Source of the DNA: Bin5 sp963662575
GTDB lineage: Bacteria; Chloroflexota; Anaerolineae; Caldilineales; Caldilineaceae
DNA length: 64,000 nt
NCBI GenBank assembly: GCA_963662575.1
Contig: OY759723.1
Span: 1,922,001-1,986,000, forward strand
Direction: 5' to 3'
Position numbers and translations under genes: made by a program. Every line of letters starts with the position of its first letter. The first letter of the stretch is position 1. Below, piece by piece: positions 18,285 through 27,458 of this stretch. The notes beneath the pieces are model-generated. The model was not told the origin of the DNA. It ran no database searches and saw only the letters and a program-made list of their open reading frames with translations.

Positions 18285-19074
18285 TAGCGGTCGCCCCGCC
18301 GTCGATCAGAATTTCCGCGCCGGTGATGCTGGCCGCTCGGTCCGATGCCAGGAACAGCGCCATGTCCGCAATCTCGTCCGCTTCCGCCATCCGGCTCAGC
18401 GGCACCGAAGCAATGCGGCGGGCGCTCGCCTCCTCCACCGAAATACCCTGCGCAGCGGCCTCCTGACGGGCGAGTTGGCGCGCCCGTTCCGTATTCACCG
18501 GGCCCGGCGAAATCGCGTTGATACGAACACCAAAGGGAGCAAGATCCTGCGAGATCCCTTTTGTAAAGTTGATTATGGCGGCATTGGCCGTGCTGCCGGC
18601 AAGAAATGTCGGCGTGGGGTTGTGCGCCGCCGCACCCACAATGTTGACGATGCGCCCATCCCGCCGCGCCTTCATCTGCGGCGCCAGCGCCCGTACCATC
18701 CGCATATATCCGAGTAGCTTCAGATCCCATGCGCCGTGGTAGGCGTCGTCGCTCAGGCTGTAAAAGTCGCCGCTCGGCGCAGAGCCAGCGTTGTTTATGA
18801 GGATGTCCACCTGCCCCCAGGTTGAGAGCGCTCGCTCCCTCGCCCGTTCGACCCCTTCGGCCGTGCTTACATCCGCGCTTACCGACATCGTCTGTGCCCG
18901 GCTTTTGTCGCCGTGAGCCTCGATCGCGGTCAGCGCTTCCGCCAGCCGTTCCTCATCGCGCGCCGCAATCAGCACGCTCACGCCTTCCGCATAAAGAGCC
19001 TGTGCGCACGCCAGGCCGATGCCGGCGCTGCCGCCGGTGATGATGGCTGTCTTGCCCGAAAGATTGAGTTGCAA
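18277..19074 (-). CDS. SDR-family oxidoreductase with atypical active site
   Basis: Classical-size short-chain dehydrogenase/reductase, 265 residues, Rossmann fold. The cofactor motif TGGSAGIG is at about residues 10-17 and NNAG near 90; the C-terminal GAEILIDGG is typical. Where classical SDRs have Tyr-x3-Lys, this protein reads GSTANAAIINFTKG, so the Tyr and Lys positions appear to be Gly and Asn. The enzyme may be inactive or use another mechanism. The start is taken as the TTG at 19074, preceded by GAGGAG; the longer open frame adds 34 non-family residues. It sits between the DUF3179 gene (73 bp upstream) and the MFS gene (8 bp overlap). Confidence 0.82.
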   Translation of the reverse strand: MQLNLSGKTAIITGGSAGIGLACAQALYAEGVSVLIAARDEERLAEALTAIEAHGDKSRAQTMSVSADVSTAEGVERARERALSTWGQVDILINNAGSAPSGDFYSLSDDAYHGAWDLKLLGYMRMVRALAPQMKARRDGRIVNIVGAAAHNPTPTFLAGSTANAAIINFTKGISQDLAPFGVRINAISPGPVNTERARQLARQEAAAQGISVEEASARRIASVPLSRMAEADEIADMALFLASDRAASITGAEILIDGGATASV

Positions 19075-19147
19075 GGTATGGCTTCTCCTCAAGAGTATTG
19101 TCCTGCAAGGTCTGCCTGCGCACCTACGGTTTATGTACAGGCCGCCC

Positions 19148-20152
19148 TCATCCGCTTCCTTCGCCCGCCTCCCCATAGATCTCGCAATTCGGAAAGGTCA
19201 GCGAGAAGCCGTACCAGCGAGCAAAAAGGTGTAACGGCTGTTCACTGGGTAACTCCTCTCCCGAAGGATCGTAAAGCCTCCCGTTGCGTACAATCGCGCC
19301 GTCCTCCATGCGAAGGTCGCTGCCATCCCATTCGGCATCCTGCCCATCGAGGAAGAGCGGCGCCGGCGTGCCGGATGCCGGGTCAAGGTAGATCAACATA
19401 TTCCTGCTGTCGATGACGTCGAACAACATGCCGCCCCGCGCCTTGAGAACCCCGAGCGGATAATACCGGCTGACCCGCTCTGTCCAGACGCCCAGTCCCA
19501 TCTCCAGGCGCGGCCGCCGTGGGTCTTCCGCGCCCATCGAACCCGCAAAACGCGGCGGCAAAAAGCGTCCCTTGGTCAATCGCACCAGGATCTTCATCAG
19601 GCCTGCCGTCAAACCAAAAGGCAGCGGCAGCCGTGACAGCCCGATTCTCGCTTCCGGGAACTGCGCCAGCGCCTGGTCCGCCTGCATATGCCGCAGCGGC
19701 TCCAGTTCAAGACGCCGCCCCTTGAGAGGACCGTGCAGACATTCGCCTGTGACGTGATCCCAATAAGAGCCGGTCTGGTGGTCCCCCATCAGCGACATGC
19801 CGTTATATAGGCCCCGCGTCGCAAAAGTGTAAGTTTCACCGTCAAGTACCGGCGTCAGACTGACGCCGCTGTTGCAGGGCGCTCAGAAAGTAGCGAGAAA
19901 AGGTGTTCCGTTCCACTCGCCTTGCGCCACATGGTGGAAGATCATCTGGCTGGTCAGCAGCGTCAGCGCCGCGCCGTCCCGTTCCAGAACAAGCAGCGCC
20001 GTCTCCCCGCGGACTTTTTTGCTTCCCAACGCGTCGGCCAGCCGCTCCGTGCGCTGCACAACCAGCGGCCGGAACATATCCCGTTTGCTCAGGAAGGCCC
20101 GTTTCGCGTCAAAGGTCGCCGCCCCGGTCAGTTCGCTAGTGTATGCTTCCAT
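19148..20152 (-). CDS. DUF3179 selenoprotein (in-frame TGA read as Sec90)
   Basis: Two open frames separated by a single TGA (19883-19885) are in the same phase and together make one 334-residue DUF3179 protein. Upstream of the TGA: TLLTSQMIFHHVAQGEWNG then TPFLATF. Downstream: APCNSGVSLTPVLDGETYTF then ATRGLYNGMSLMGDHQTG. In ordinary DUF3179 proteins this junction carries a Cys-x-x-Cys motif (as in TFCPLCN), so the TGA falls exactly on the first Cys, giving U90-x-x-C93. A SECIS-like hairpin lies just after the TGA. The family contains known selenoprotein members; its function is unknown but the motif suggests thiol redox chemistry. The ATG at 20152 has AAGGGG upstream. Read conventionally this would be two truncated genes. 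selA/B/C/D are not in the window. Confidence 0.88.
19849..19885 (-). promoter_or_regulatory. Bacterial SECIS-like hairpin following the Sec TGA
   Basis: On the minus strand, 14 bases after the TGA, CGGCGTC pairs with GACGCCG around an AGUCU loop (a perfect 7 bp stem; the stem can extend one pair further into the loop). Bacterial SECIS elements sit inside the coding region just 3' of UGA and need a small apical loop with G in its first positions; E. coli fdhF has the related loop AGGUCU. The spacing of about 22 bases from UGA to the loop G is in the accepted range. Confidence 0.72.
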
Positions 20153-20222
20153 CTTCACCCCTTTTCCAGTCAAAAACTGGAAACGGACACCGACCGTGGG
20201 ACGCTTAGCCCCGGAGTCGGGT

Positions 20223-21278
20223 CTACTGTTCGGTTGAAAAGCGGAAAACAGTCGTCTGCGTATACTCTTCGCCGGGCCGCAGCACAATCGACGGAAAATC
20301 CGGCTGGTTCGGCGCATCCGGAAAATGCTGCGTCTCCAGGCAGAACCCGCCGCGGTGGGGATAGACCTGTCCCCCTTTACCGGTGCTCGCAGCCTCCATC
20401 TGGTTGCCTGCATAGAACTGCACCCCCGGCTCGGTTGTCAGCACCTCCAGCACTCGTCCGCTGACCGGTTCGGAGACGCGCGCCGCCAGCCGCAGCGTGC
20501 CCGGCGCACCATTGAGAACGAAATTGTGATCGTAGCCGCCACCCATACGGATCTGCTCATCGTCGGCGTTTATGCGCGCGCCGATGGCTGTGGGCTGGCG
20601 GAAGTCGAAGGGTGTGCCGGTCACGTCCCGCACCTCACCTGTCACGATCAGCGCGCTGTCCATCGGCGTAAACGCGTCAGCATCGATCATGGCGACGTGG
20701 TCGTGGATATTGCCCTCGCCTGCCAGGTTGAAGTAGCTGTGATTGGTCAGGTTGACGATCGTCGGCGCGTCGCAGGTCGCCCGGTAGTCGAGACGCACCT
20801 CGTTGTCATCGTTCAGGCTGAGGCTAACCGTCGTGTCAAGCGCGCCCGGATAGTGGTCTTCCCCGTCCGGGCTGTGGTGGGAGAGCACCAGCCCTACCTC
20901 CCGCTCGTTCTGGAAGGGCCGGGCCTGCCACACGACCTTGTCGAAGCCGCCCTCCCCGCCGTGAAGATGGTCGTCGTTTACGTTGCACGCAAGCTGGTAA
21001 AACACACCGTCCAGCTCGAAGTTCCCGCCGCCGATGCGGTTGGCGCAGCGTCCGACCAGCACGCCGAAGTACGGGTGCCCGGCCAGATACTCTTCGAGCG
21101 TGTCGAAGCCCAGCACCACATCCCCCGCCTTGCCGTTGCGGTCCGGCGTCGAGAGCGTGCGCATCAACCCGCCATAGTCGAGGACATCGACCTCAATACC
21201 TGTGTTGTTGGCCAGCGAATACTGTCGGACGGCCTGTCCGCTCTGCGTTTTGCCGAACGCTTGGCTGCTGAGTCTCAT
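20223..21278 (-). CDS. galM: Aldose 1-epimerase (mutarotase)
   Basis: Cytosolic enzyme interconverting alpha and beta anomers of aldoses such as galactose and glucose. 351 residues, normal length. Key residues are visible: His in NDDHLHGGEGGFD (about 107), His in NLTNHSYFNL (about 180), and the catalytic Glu near the C-terminus in GFCLETQHFPDAPNQP (about 315). FYAGNQ also fits the family. It is the first gene of a minus-strand run leading to the DUF3179 selenoprotein (70 bp gap), SDR and MFS genes. A copy of the two-hairpin repeat lies upstream. There is no galactokinase or transferase nearby, so it probably serves general sugar uptake. Confidence 0.93.
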   Translation of the reverse strand: MRLSSQAFGKTQSGQAVRQYSLANNTGIEVDVLDYGGLMRTLSTPDRNGKAGDVVLGFDTLEEYLAGHPYFGVLVGRCANRIGGGNFELDGVFYQLACNVNDDHLHGGEGGFDKVVWQARPFQNEREVGLVLSHHSPDGEDHYPGALDTTVSLSLNDDNEVRLDYRATCDAPTIVNLTNHSYFNLAGEGNIHDHVAMIDADAFTPMDSALIVTGEVRDVTGTPFDFRQPTAIGARINADDEQIRMGGGYDHNFVLNGAPGTLRLAARVSEPVSGRVLEVLTTEPGVQFYAGNQMEAASTGKGGQVYPHRGGFCLETQHFPDAPNQPDFPSIVLRPGEEYTQTTVFRFSTEQ

Positions 21279-21676
21279 TGTTCCTGGCTCCGTGCCCCGA
21301 GTTTCTGATTCCTGCCGTTATCTCCGAAAACCTGCTTTTCCCAACGCAGCCGCCCGTCTCGGCCTGGCCGCAACCGGCATCCCCGACCCAAACCAAGGCG
21401 GTCGAAGGTGTTTACTCGCTCCTCACTTCTCTCTACTCTCTTCTAGTCTATGGGCGGTCGGGCCTTCGGCCCTCCCTTGTGCAGGGGCTGCGCCCCCGCA
21501 ACGCCCCCCTCCAAAACCATCGCTCACCGACTGTGTGCCTTCTTCGCAACGTGTCGGCTGGCGAGCATGGCGGCGGCTGTACACCAGTTGCGTCTCCAAG
21601 AGCCTAATGGTTCCAGGGATGACTGGCTGGTCAACTGCTGTGGCTTAGTAGTTGCCCGGAATCGAAGAACTGACCC
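21279..21676. other. Intergenic region with dispersed repeat copy B
   Basis: 398 bp between the oxidoreductase and galM genes (both minus strand). About 70 bp of it is the two-hairpin repeat. The rest shows no gene; short overlapping frames on both strands are not family-like. Confidence 0.5.
21449..21518 (+). repeat. Dispersed two-hairpin repeat, copy B
   Basis: Starts TATGGGCGGTCGGGC, nearly identical to copy C at 51868. Hairpin 1 is GGGCC-TTC-GGCCC. Hairpin 2 is GGGGC-TGC-GCCCC, flanked by the linker TCCCTTGTGC and the tail CCGCAACGCCCCCC then CAAAACC. Confidence 0.75.
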
Positions 21677-22663
21677 TCAACCCCCTCGCCGGTACTCCGC
21701 CAGCATCTCGTCCATCACCCAAGACGTACGCGCGCCGCTGACTCCAGTGCTGGGGCAGAGCCCGCGCCCATTCAACTCGTCCACGATGGTCTGGATCAGC
21801 GGCTGATGCACATGGTCCGGCTGCGTAACCGGGATCTCCTCGGTGCCTGCGCTCGTCGTCAGCGCGATCGGGCTGGCATCGAAACAGACATAGCCGATGC
21901 GCCCCTCCGTGCCTTCGATCTCCGTCCAGTCAAGGTGTTCGAAGCCGGTAAACATCCATGTCCCCGTCCCCTGCACGCCCGATTCGAACGTAAAGCTGCC
22001 GCAGACAATGTCCTCGGCGTCGTAGAGCCCCGCCTGATTGGCCGCGTACCCCTGCACGCCGTTGATCGGGCCGAGCAGATAGTCGAGAATGTCCAGCATA
22101 TGCGAGCCCAGGTCCAGGAAGAGGCCGGCACCCGCGATCTCCGGATCGACCCGCCAACTGCGCTGGTCCGGGAACGCGTCGCTCGGCTTGGGCGGCTGGT
22201 AATAGCGAATCAGCACCGAGCGCACATCGCCGATCGCGCCCTGCTCGAGCAACTCTTGTACTTTGACGAACTTCGGCAGCCGCCGCCGGTAGTAGCCGAC
22301 CCACAGTGGAACCCCCGCGGCTTCACAAGCGCGAATCATCGTCTGGCACTCTTCGTGTGTGCGGGCCATCGGTTTTTCCACATAGACCGGTTTGCCCGCC
22401 TCAGCCGCTTTGCACGTGTATTCCATGTGCGTGTCGGGCGGCGTGGCCACATAGACCGCGTCCACCTCCGGGTCGTTGATCAGCCTGTCGCCGTCATCGT
22501 ACCAGCGGGCAACGCCGTGGCGGCTGGCAAAGTCGGCCGCCAGCGCCCCGTTCCGCCTCATCACCGCCGTCAGCGCCGAGTTCTCGGCCTTGTACAGCCC
22601 AGGCCCGCTCTTGACCTCGCACACATCCCCGCAACCGACGATTCCCCAGCGAATTTCAGGCAT
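21677..22663 (-). CDS. Gfo/Idh/MocA-family oxidoreductase
   Basis: NAD(P)-dependent sugar or inositol dehydrogenase family, 328 residues. The N-terminal Rossmann motif WGIVGCGDV (about 5-13), the EKP motif in VYVEKPMARTHEEC (about 93-106) that carries the conserved lysine, and GSHMLDILDYLLG (about 185) are present. It resembles members that process sugar derivatives; the exact substrate is unknown. The ATG at 22663 has GAGG eight bases upstream; the longer frame adds 39 unrelated residues. It lies upstream of galM, separated by the repeat. Confidence 0.9.
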   Translation of the reverse strand: MPEIRWGIVGCGDVCEVKSGPGLYKAENSALTAVMRRNGALAADFASRHGVARWYDDGDRLINDPEVDAVYVATPPDTHMEYTCKAAEAGKPVYVEKPMARTHEECQTMIRACEAAGVPLWVGYYRRRLPKFVKVQELLEQGAIGDVRSVLIRYYQPPKPSDAFPDQRSWRVDPEIAGAGLFLDLGSHMLDILDYLLGPINGVQGYAANQAGLYDAEDIVCGSFTFESGVQGTGTWMFTGFEHLDWTEIEGTEGRIGYVCFDASPIALTTSAGTEEIPVTQPDHVHQPLIQTIVDELNGRGLCPSTGVSGARTSWVMDEMLAEYRRGG

Positions 22664-22864
22664 AGTTCGGTCCTCGTTTATTTCGTATTGTGTATTCTGT
22701 ATCTGGCGACCGCATTGTACCACGAGTTCGATGGGGGGATCACTAACCGGCGTATGCACCCCGTTATGATAAGCCCCCAATAATTACTGCGATCTTCACT
22801 GTAGTTGTAGATTTCAAAAGACTTGGCAGGTAGTATGAGAATCGCGTGCAGGTCGCGCACGGCC

Positions 22865-23593
22865 CTATGCGTTCAGGACAATCTCTTGAACCGCCCCACG
22901 AAGCTCGTCTCTCAGTTCGTCAGCGTGTGTCAACCAGATCGTGTGGGCCGCGCCGGGGATTTCAACGTAGCGGCCATTAGGCATCAGCGACGCCAACTGT
23001 CTTGTAGGCCAGTTTGGGCGGATATCCTTGCCACCATTGACGAAGACGGCCGGAATGTGCAGATCTGCGATTTCACGGAACAGAGTGGCGCGCTTGATAT
23101 ACTCTTTCCAACGGAGGTTGCCCTGCGCGTTCACGTCCGGATCGGCCTTGAATACCTGCCCTCCGATGTCCTCCCCCACTTCCTCAAGGCCCTTGCGATA
23201 GGCAGCACTCCAACTCCTGTCATTAACCATTCTGCCGCCTGCGATTCCGATCAGCCCCATCACACAGGATGGATACCGCAACGCATAAGCAAGGGCCGCG
23301 CTGGGCCCAAAGCTGTGGCCTGCTACGATGCATCGTGCTGCACCGTATTCCTGGCGCACTGCCTCGGCGTCGGTCAGCAGAGTGTCAATGTCGTAATTGC
23401 CATCCCAGTCGGAGCGCCCGCACCCACGCGGCTCAAAACGGATCACCTCGCACAGGTCGTCGATCATCTCTGCGACCGGCCCTAGATAGTCGTCGCACCC
23501 CGGGCCGCCGTTGAACATGAGCAGCGGCGTACCCCGACCGCTCGCCGTCGACCAAAGCCGGGCACGCCCCGAAATCACGTAACGCTCGTCCAA
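22865..23593 (-). CDS. Alpha/beta hydrolase, prolyl-aminopeptidase-like (S33)
   Basis: 242 residues with the alpha/beta-hydrolase triad in order: oxyanion motif FNGGPGCDD (about 28-36), nucleophile elbow GHSFG (about 95-99), Asp in VNGGKDIRP (about 190) and His in GAAHTIW (about 218). The GGPG motif is typical of prolyl aminopeptidase and related S33 enzymes, but these often have larger caps; this one is short, so a small-ester or small-peptide substrate is equally possible. Likely cytoplasmic, as no signal peptide is seen. It lies 38 bp downstream of the CehA/McbA gene on the same strand and may be co-transcribed. Confidence 0.87.
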   Translation of the reverse strand: MDERYVISGRARLWSTASGRGTPLLMFNGGPGCDDYLGPVAEMIDDLCEVIRFEPRGCGRSDWDGNYDIDTLLTDAEAVRQEYGAARCIVAGHSFGPSAALAYALRYPSCVMGLIGIAGGRMVNDRSWSAAYRKGLEEVGEDIGGQVFKADPDVNAQGNLRWKEYIKRATLFREIADLHIPAVFVNGGKDIRPNWPTRQLASLMPNGRYVEIPGAAHTIWLTHADELRDELRGAVQEIVLNA

Positions 23594-23631
23594 CTCCGAT
23601 TCCCTCCCCGCGCCAGGTTTTCTCTCCGTCC

Positions 23632-26196
23632 TTACTCCTCATCCCCATGTCCGTGCACCGGCGTATGATTGTGATAGACGCCGTGCGCGTGCATGCGCTG
23701 GTGCAGCCGGTTGTGCGCCGCTTCCAGCACCGCCCGCATCTCCCGAAAACGCTGCGCATTCGGCCGCGGCGCGATCGTGTCCACATAGGCCATCGCGCCC
23801 TCGATCTGCTCCAACACCGCCGACGCGTCCGCCTCGTTGAACAGCGGGCTATCCCCCACCAGCGTCTGCACCGCGCTCGTGTGGGCTGCGATCTCACCCT
23901 CGGCGCCGGTATAACTGCCGCGCACCCGCAGCGCGATCCACGATGAACCCGTAACCGTAACCTGCACACTGCCCGACGCGCTGTACTCGCCGTGTACGTC
24001 TACCTGGTCAACCACCAGCCCACCCTGTATCACCTCCACCTGCTCGATTGGTATCAGCACCGACTCGACCCGCCAGTCGACGCCCACGCTTCCGCCGCCA
24101 ACCGGCAACTGCACCTGCCCTCCCGGCGCCACGCCCTCAACCGACAACGCCGCCAGCGGACCGATCGTCATGAAAGTGTTGCCTGCCTGCACCGCCTCCA
24201 TCCAGTTCTCGTACGTGAACTCCCGCTCCCCCAGATGGGCATAAGTACGCACGCCGCCCAGCTGCGACGAAGCCGCCATCTTGTCAGAGCCGCCCACGAT
24301 CGGCAGCTGATAGCCAAGATTGAGATAGCGGTACCAATCGGCGATGCCGTACGGGTTGAGCTCCCGTTCGCAGGGGTTGAACGTCATCATCTCAATCGCA
24401 TGGATCAGGCCGAGAACGATATCCGCCGCCCGTTCCAGTTGCGGGTTCGGCGCGTGCGGCATCACCACCAGCCCGCCCTGGTCGATGCAGCGCTGCGCCC
24501 ACTCCGCCATCACCACCTCCTGCGGATCACCCAGCGCCGACTCCGACGGGCCCCCACTGCAAAGCGGGTGGATCATCTTGCCGTTGTAGCCCAGCAGCGA
24601 GATGTGACCGAGGATCTGCATGCGGTTCTCAGTTCCGACCCGTACCAGAAATTCGCCGTCGCCGCCGAACTCGCGCGCCCCCAAAGTGGTCCTGCCGTCA
24701 AAGTCGCTGACATTGCTGAACATCTCGCCCCACTGGCTGGCCAGCAGATTGACGACATGCACGTCCTCGGCCTGGCCCTCCAGCAGCGCCGTCGAAGGGC
24801 TCAGAAAGTGAACGTGCGTATCCGCAGTCACCCAGCCCTTTTCCCGCCACGGCAGCACCCGCTCCAACTCGAAAACCAGTTCATCCGTGTCAGCCGCAAT
24901 CGTCACCTGTTTGCGGATCGGCGCCGTCTCATAGCCCTTTGTGATCTCCACGTAAATCTCGCCCAACGGCATATCCACCTCGCAATGGCCGTCGATGTAG
25001 CTGTACTGGTTGCGGCCGTTCACGAATTCGCCGTAGTTGTCCTCAAACCAGTGAGGATTGACCTTGCGATGGCGGCCGCGCGGCGGCAGATACTCGCCGT
25101 GCGCACCGTGGAAATGAATCCGCACCGGCACCAGGTTGTTGGTACCCTTCTGCACCACTCGCACATCAACCAGCCGGTGGGCAGGCGCCACCCCGACAAT
25201 GGTGTCCCCGGCTTGGCCGTCCTCAAGCTGCGACAGATCGTAGACAATCGGTTCGTCACTGTCGACACCGACGTGCAGCCAGGCCTGCGGATGTGCGCTG
25301 TACTCGACGATCAGATCTCGCTGCGATACCGCGGGCTGCACGTTCGCCTCATCACCCAGCCAGCGCCCGCCGTCATATTCAAACGCGGCGCGCGCGGACA
25401 TGACATAGCCCAGGTCGATAGCCAGGTCCTCGTACTCGTCAATCGCGTTGAACTCGACCCCCTCCGGCAGAGTCAGCCGCAGTTTGCGGCGCACGCCCGG
25501 CCGCAGAGGATGCTCATCCACGTTCGTCAGGCTGATAGCGTAGATAGCCGACCCCTCGTTGCGCGGCTGCAAAACCAGGCGGCGGATCGGCTTGTCGGGA
25601 TGCGGGTTCTCCAACGCGTAAAGCCACATCTTCTCTTCCATCTGATCGCGTCCGGAACTGGTGCGCGTTTCACCGCGGCCGTAGTCGGTGCTTGGAACCC
25701 GCCCCAATTGGGTCTCCTCCGTCGCCGAGTTGAAGACCGTAGCTTTCATCGCCGGCACCGTTTCGAAGGGGCTGCCCCCCCACACAACCCGGCTCTGCTG
25801 GATGCCAAATCGACGCCGTATCGGCGTTTCATGGCGGCTACCGTCCTCGTATTCAAAGACATAAGAGGAGACGTGGTCGCCCAGTTCGTTTCCGTCCTGT
25901 GCGAAGTCCGCGAAACTGTCGAGGTAGTTGGTGACGCGGTCGGCCACCGCGTGCAGGAAGACGACATATGTTGCCAGTCCTGCCCCCAGCTCTACAGTCA
26001 CCGGGTCCGCGTCCAGCAGGATTACGGCAGGGCCTTCGAACCCACCGAGCAAAAAGGGGATTCCGTTGAAGGCAGTGGCACCCGCCCTGTCTTCAACCAA
26101 CGAGGGCACGCGCAGCGGCTCAGGAAGCCCGGCGCGTTCAGCATTGAAGAAATTCGACAGATCAACGGTCGTGAAATGTGGGGAGACTGGATTCAT
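23632..26196 (-). CDS. CehA/McbA-family metallohydrolase
   Basis: Large protein, 854 residues. The central to C-terminal part has the PHP-like metallohydrolase region: GWVTADTHVHFLSP (about 455-468, metal ligands H-x-H), ending with SDKMAASSQLGGVRTYAH. The family name comes from carbaryl hydrolases CehA/McbA, but homologues are widespread and substrates mostly unknown. The N-terminal ~400 residues are beta-rich and contain EYLPPRGRHRKVNPHWFEDN; about 100 C-terminal residues form a helical tail with a His-rich end (HGVYHNHTPVHGHG), possibly metal-binding. The ATG at 26196 has GGAG six bases upstream. No signal peptide is seen. It sits between two alpha/beta hydrolase genes on the same strand. 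Confidence 0.87.
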   Translation of the reverse strand: MNPVSPHFTTVDLSNFFNAERAGLPEPLRVPSLVEDRAGATAFNGIPFLLGGFEGPAVILLDADPVTVELGAGLATYVVFLHAVADRVTNYLDSFADFAQDGNELGDHVSSYVFEYEDGSRHETPIRRRFGIQQSRVVWGGSPFETVPAMKATVFNSATEETQLGRVPSTDYGRGETRTSSGRDQMEEKMWLYALENPHPDKPIRRLVLQPRNEGSAIYAISLTNVDEHPLRPGVRRKLRLTLPEGVEFNAIDEYEDLAIDLGYVMSARAAFEYDGGRWLGDEANVQPAVSQRDLIVEYSAHPQAWLHVGVDSDEPIVYDLSQLEDGQAGDTIVGVAPAHRLVDVRVVQKGTNNLVPVRIHFHGAHGEYLPPRGRHRKVNPHWFEDNYGEFVNGRNQYSYIDGHCEVDMPLGEIYVEITKGYETAPIRKQVTIAADTDELVFELERVLPWREKGWVTADTHVHFLSPSTALLEGQAEDVHVVNLLASQWGEMFSNVSDFDGRTTLGAREFGGDGEFLVRVGTENRMQILGHISLLGYNGKMIHPLCSGGPSESALGDPQEVVMAEWAQRCIDQGGLVVMPHAPNPQLERAADIVLGLIHAIEMMTFNPCERELNPYGIADWYRYLNLGYQLPIVGGSDKMAASSQLGGVRTYAHLGEREFTYENWMEAVQAGNTFMTIGPLAALSVEGVAPGGQVQLPVGGGSVGVDWRVESVLIPIEQVEVIQGGLVVDQVDVHGEYSASGSVQVTVTGSSWIALRVRGSYTGAEGEIAAHTSAVQTLVGDSPLFNEADASAVLEQIEGAMAYVDTIAPRPNAQRFREMRAVLEAAHNRLHQRMHAHGVYHNHTPVHGHGDEE

Positions 26197-26309
26197 GGGA
26201 CTCTCCATTTCTGGCGCGCTTCGCGGCAATTGATGAAAGTGTCTCGTTTGTCTTCTCTTTCCAATCCTCTGCTCTGTCCGATGATCTGCTCTAACCGATC
26301 ATCACTATG

Positions 26310-27458
26310 TCAGGATACCTCCAGCCAGCGGTCGAACCAGTCGAACGCTTCCGACTGCATCGCAATGTCGAACTTGTGCTCCCCGCCATAGAATGTGCAG
26401 CCGTACCGATCGGCCGCGTCCGCCTTCTCGTACACCTGGCGCAGCATCACGTCGGCCCGCCGCATCTCCGAGAGCGTGAAGAGCGGGTCCTCAGTGTTGT
26501 TCTGTACCAATGTCGGCAGCGGCGTCCGCATCCCGAGGATGTCCGGGTAGTCCATCTCGGTGGCCAGGTGTGGCACGTAAATCATCCATGTATGCGTATG
26601 GCTCTTGTTGAGCAGTAAATCCCGCCAGGTTGTCATCATGCCGACACAGACCGCGCAACGCACGCGGTCATCCAGTCCCGCCAGATAAACCGTGCGCAAG
26701 CCGCCGCCGGATAGCCCACCGATGCCGACCCGCTGCGCGTCCACATCATCGCGCCCGCACAGCACATCCAGCGCATGCACATCTTCAGCCAGCCACACCC
26801 CCGCCCACGTCGTCCCCGCGCTTAGCAAAGATTTTGCCACGGTCGACTCGTGGCCGCCCGCCCAGCGGTTGTAAGCGGCGATGTATTCGGGATCGTCCGA
26901 CTCCTGCTCGTCCATACCGTCGCGAATCGCCGCCGGCAGATCCGCGATGCGGACGCGGCGGCTGCCAAATGCGAAGGCATCCGGCACCAGCACCGCATAG
27001 CCGCGCTGCGCCAGGCGGTTGGCCCACGGCGCGCCACCATACGCCCGCTCCTGGTGGTCCACATTTACTGCATTCTGTTGATCGTCCGTCCGCGTGATTT
27101 TCTGCCAGCCGTGGAACTTATGGCCGCCGTGATCGTGCAGCGCCAGCACGCCCGGCAGCGGGCCGCGCGCCCCCGCCGGTTTCAACAGCACCGCCTCCGT
27201 GCGCGGACCGTAAGGCAATTGCCACGAAAGTTCCTCCACCTGCAGGCCGCCATACTCGTACTGGCGCTCTGTTCGGACCTCCGCCGTGCCGCCCGTGTCC
27301 GGCATCGCCACCCGCTCGCGAAATCGCTGGCGCGCCGCCGGTCGCCATGACGCCGGGTCGATCCAATGCGTGTGGCGAAATGAGAGAAAATTGGGGCCTT
27401 CACCGGCCAGGGTTGCTGCCCACGAGCCGTACGCGCCGAGCATCGAGTGAGAGGACAT
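26310..27458 (-). CDS. Alpha/beta hydrolase, dienelactone-hydrolase/acetyl-esterase-like
   Basis: 382 residues. Oxyanion strand GVLALHDHGGH (about 118-128), nucleophile GGLSGGG (about 233-239), acid region near TEDPLFTLSEM (about 330) and His in YGGEHKFDI (about 362). This matches the broad family of bacterial dienelactone-hydrolase-like and acetyl-xylan-esterase-like proteins; the substrate is unknown. The start MSSHSMLGAYGSW at 27458 is chosen because the longer frame adds 64 residues of noncoding character. Its first ~14 codons and upstream DNA are duplicated near 33480. It is followed 113 bp later by the CehA/McbA gene. Confidence 0.87.
   Translation of the reverse strand: MSSHSMLGAYGSWAATLAGEGPNFLSFRHTHWIDPASWRPAARQRFRERVAMPDTGGTAEVRTERQYEYGGLQVEELSWQLPYGPRTEAVLLKPAGARGPLPGVLALHDHGGHKFHGWQKITRTDDQQNAVNVDHQERAYGGAPWANRLAQRGYAVLVPDAFAFGSRRVRIADLPAAIRDGMDEQESDDPEYIAAYNRWAGGHESTVAKSLLSAGTTWAGVWLAEDVHALDVLCGRDDVDAQRVGIGGLSGGGLRTVYLAGLDDRVRCAVCVGMMTTWRDLLLNKSHTHTWMIYVPHLATEMDYPDILGMRTPLPTLVQNNTEDPLFTLSEMRRADVMLRQVYEKADAADRYGCTFYGGEHKFDIAMQSEAFDWFDRWLEVS

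Noticed and set aside
19883..20152. DUF3179 as two separate truncated genes
   Set aside because: The two parts are in the same phase, joined by one TGA at the position of a conserved Cys, and a SECIS-like hairpin follows, so a Sec codon explains it better than decay.
23992..26391. 799-codon open frame on the plus strand
   Set aside because: It lies fully antisense to the CehA/McbA gene, which has clear family motifs; the antisense product has no recognisable motif and is Arg/His/Leu-rich, a GC-codon shadow.
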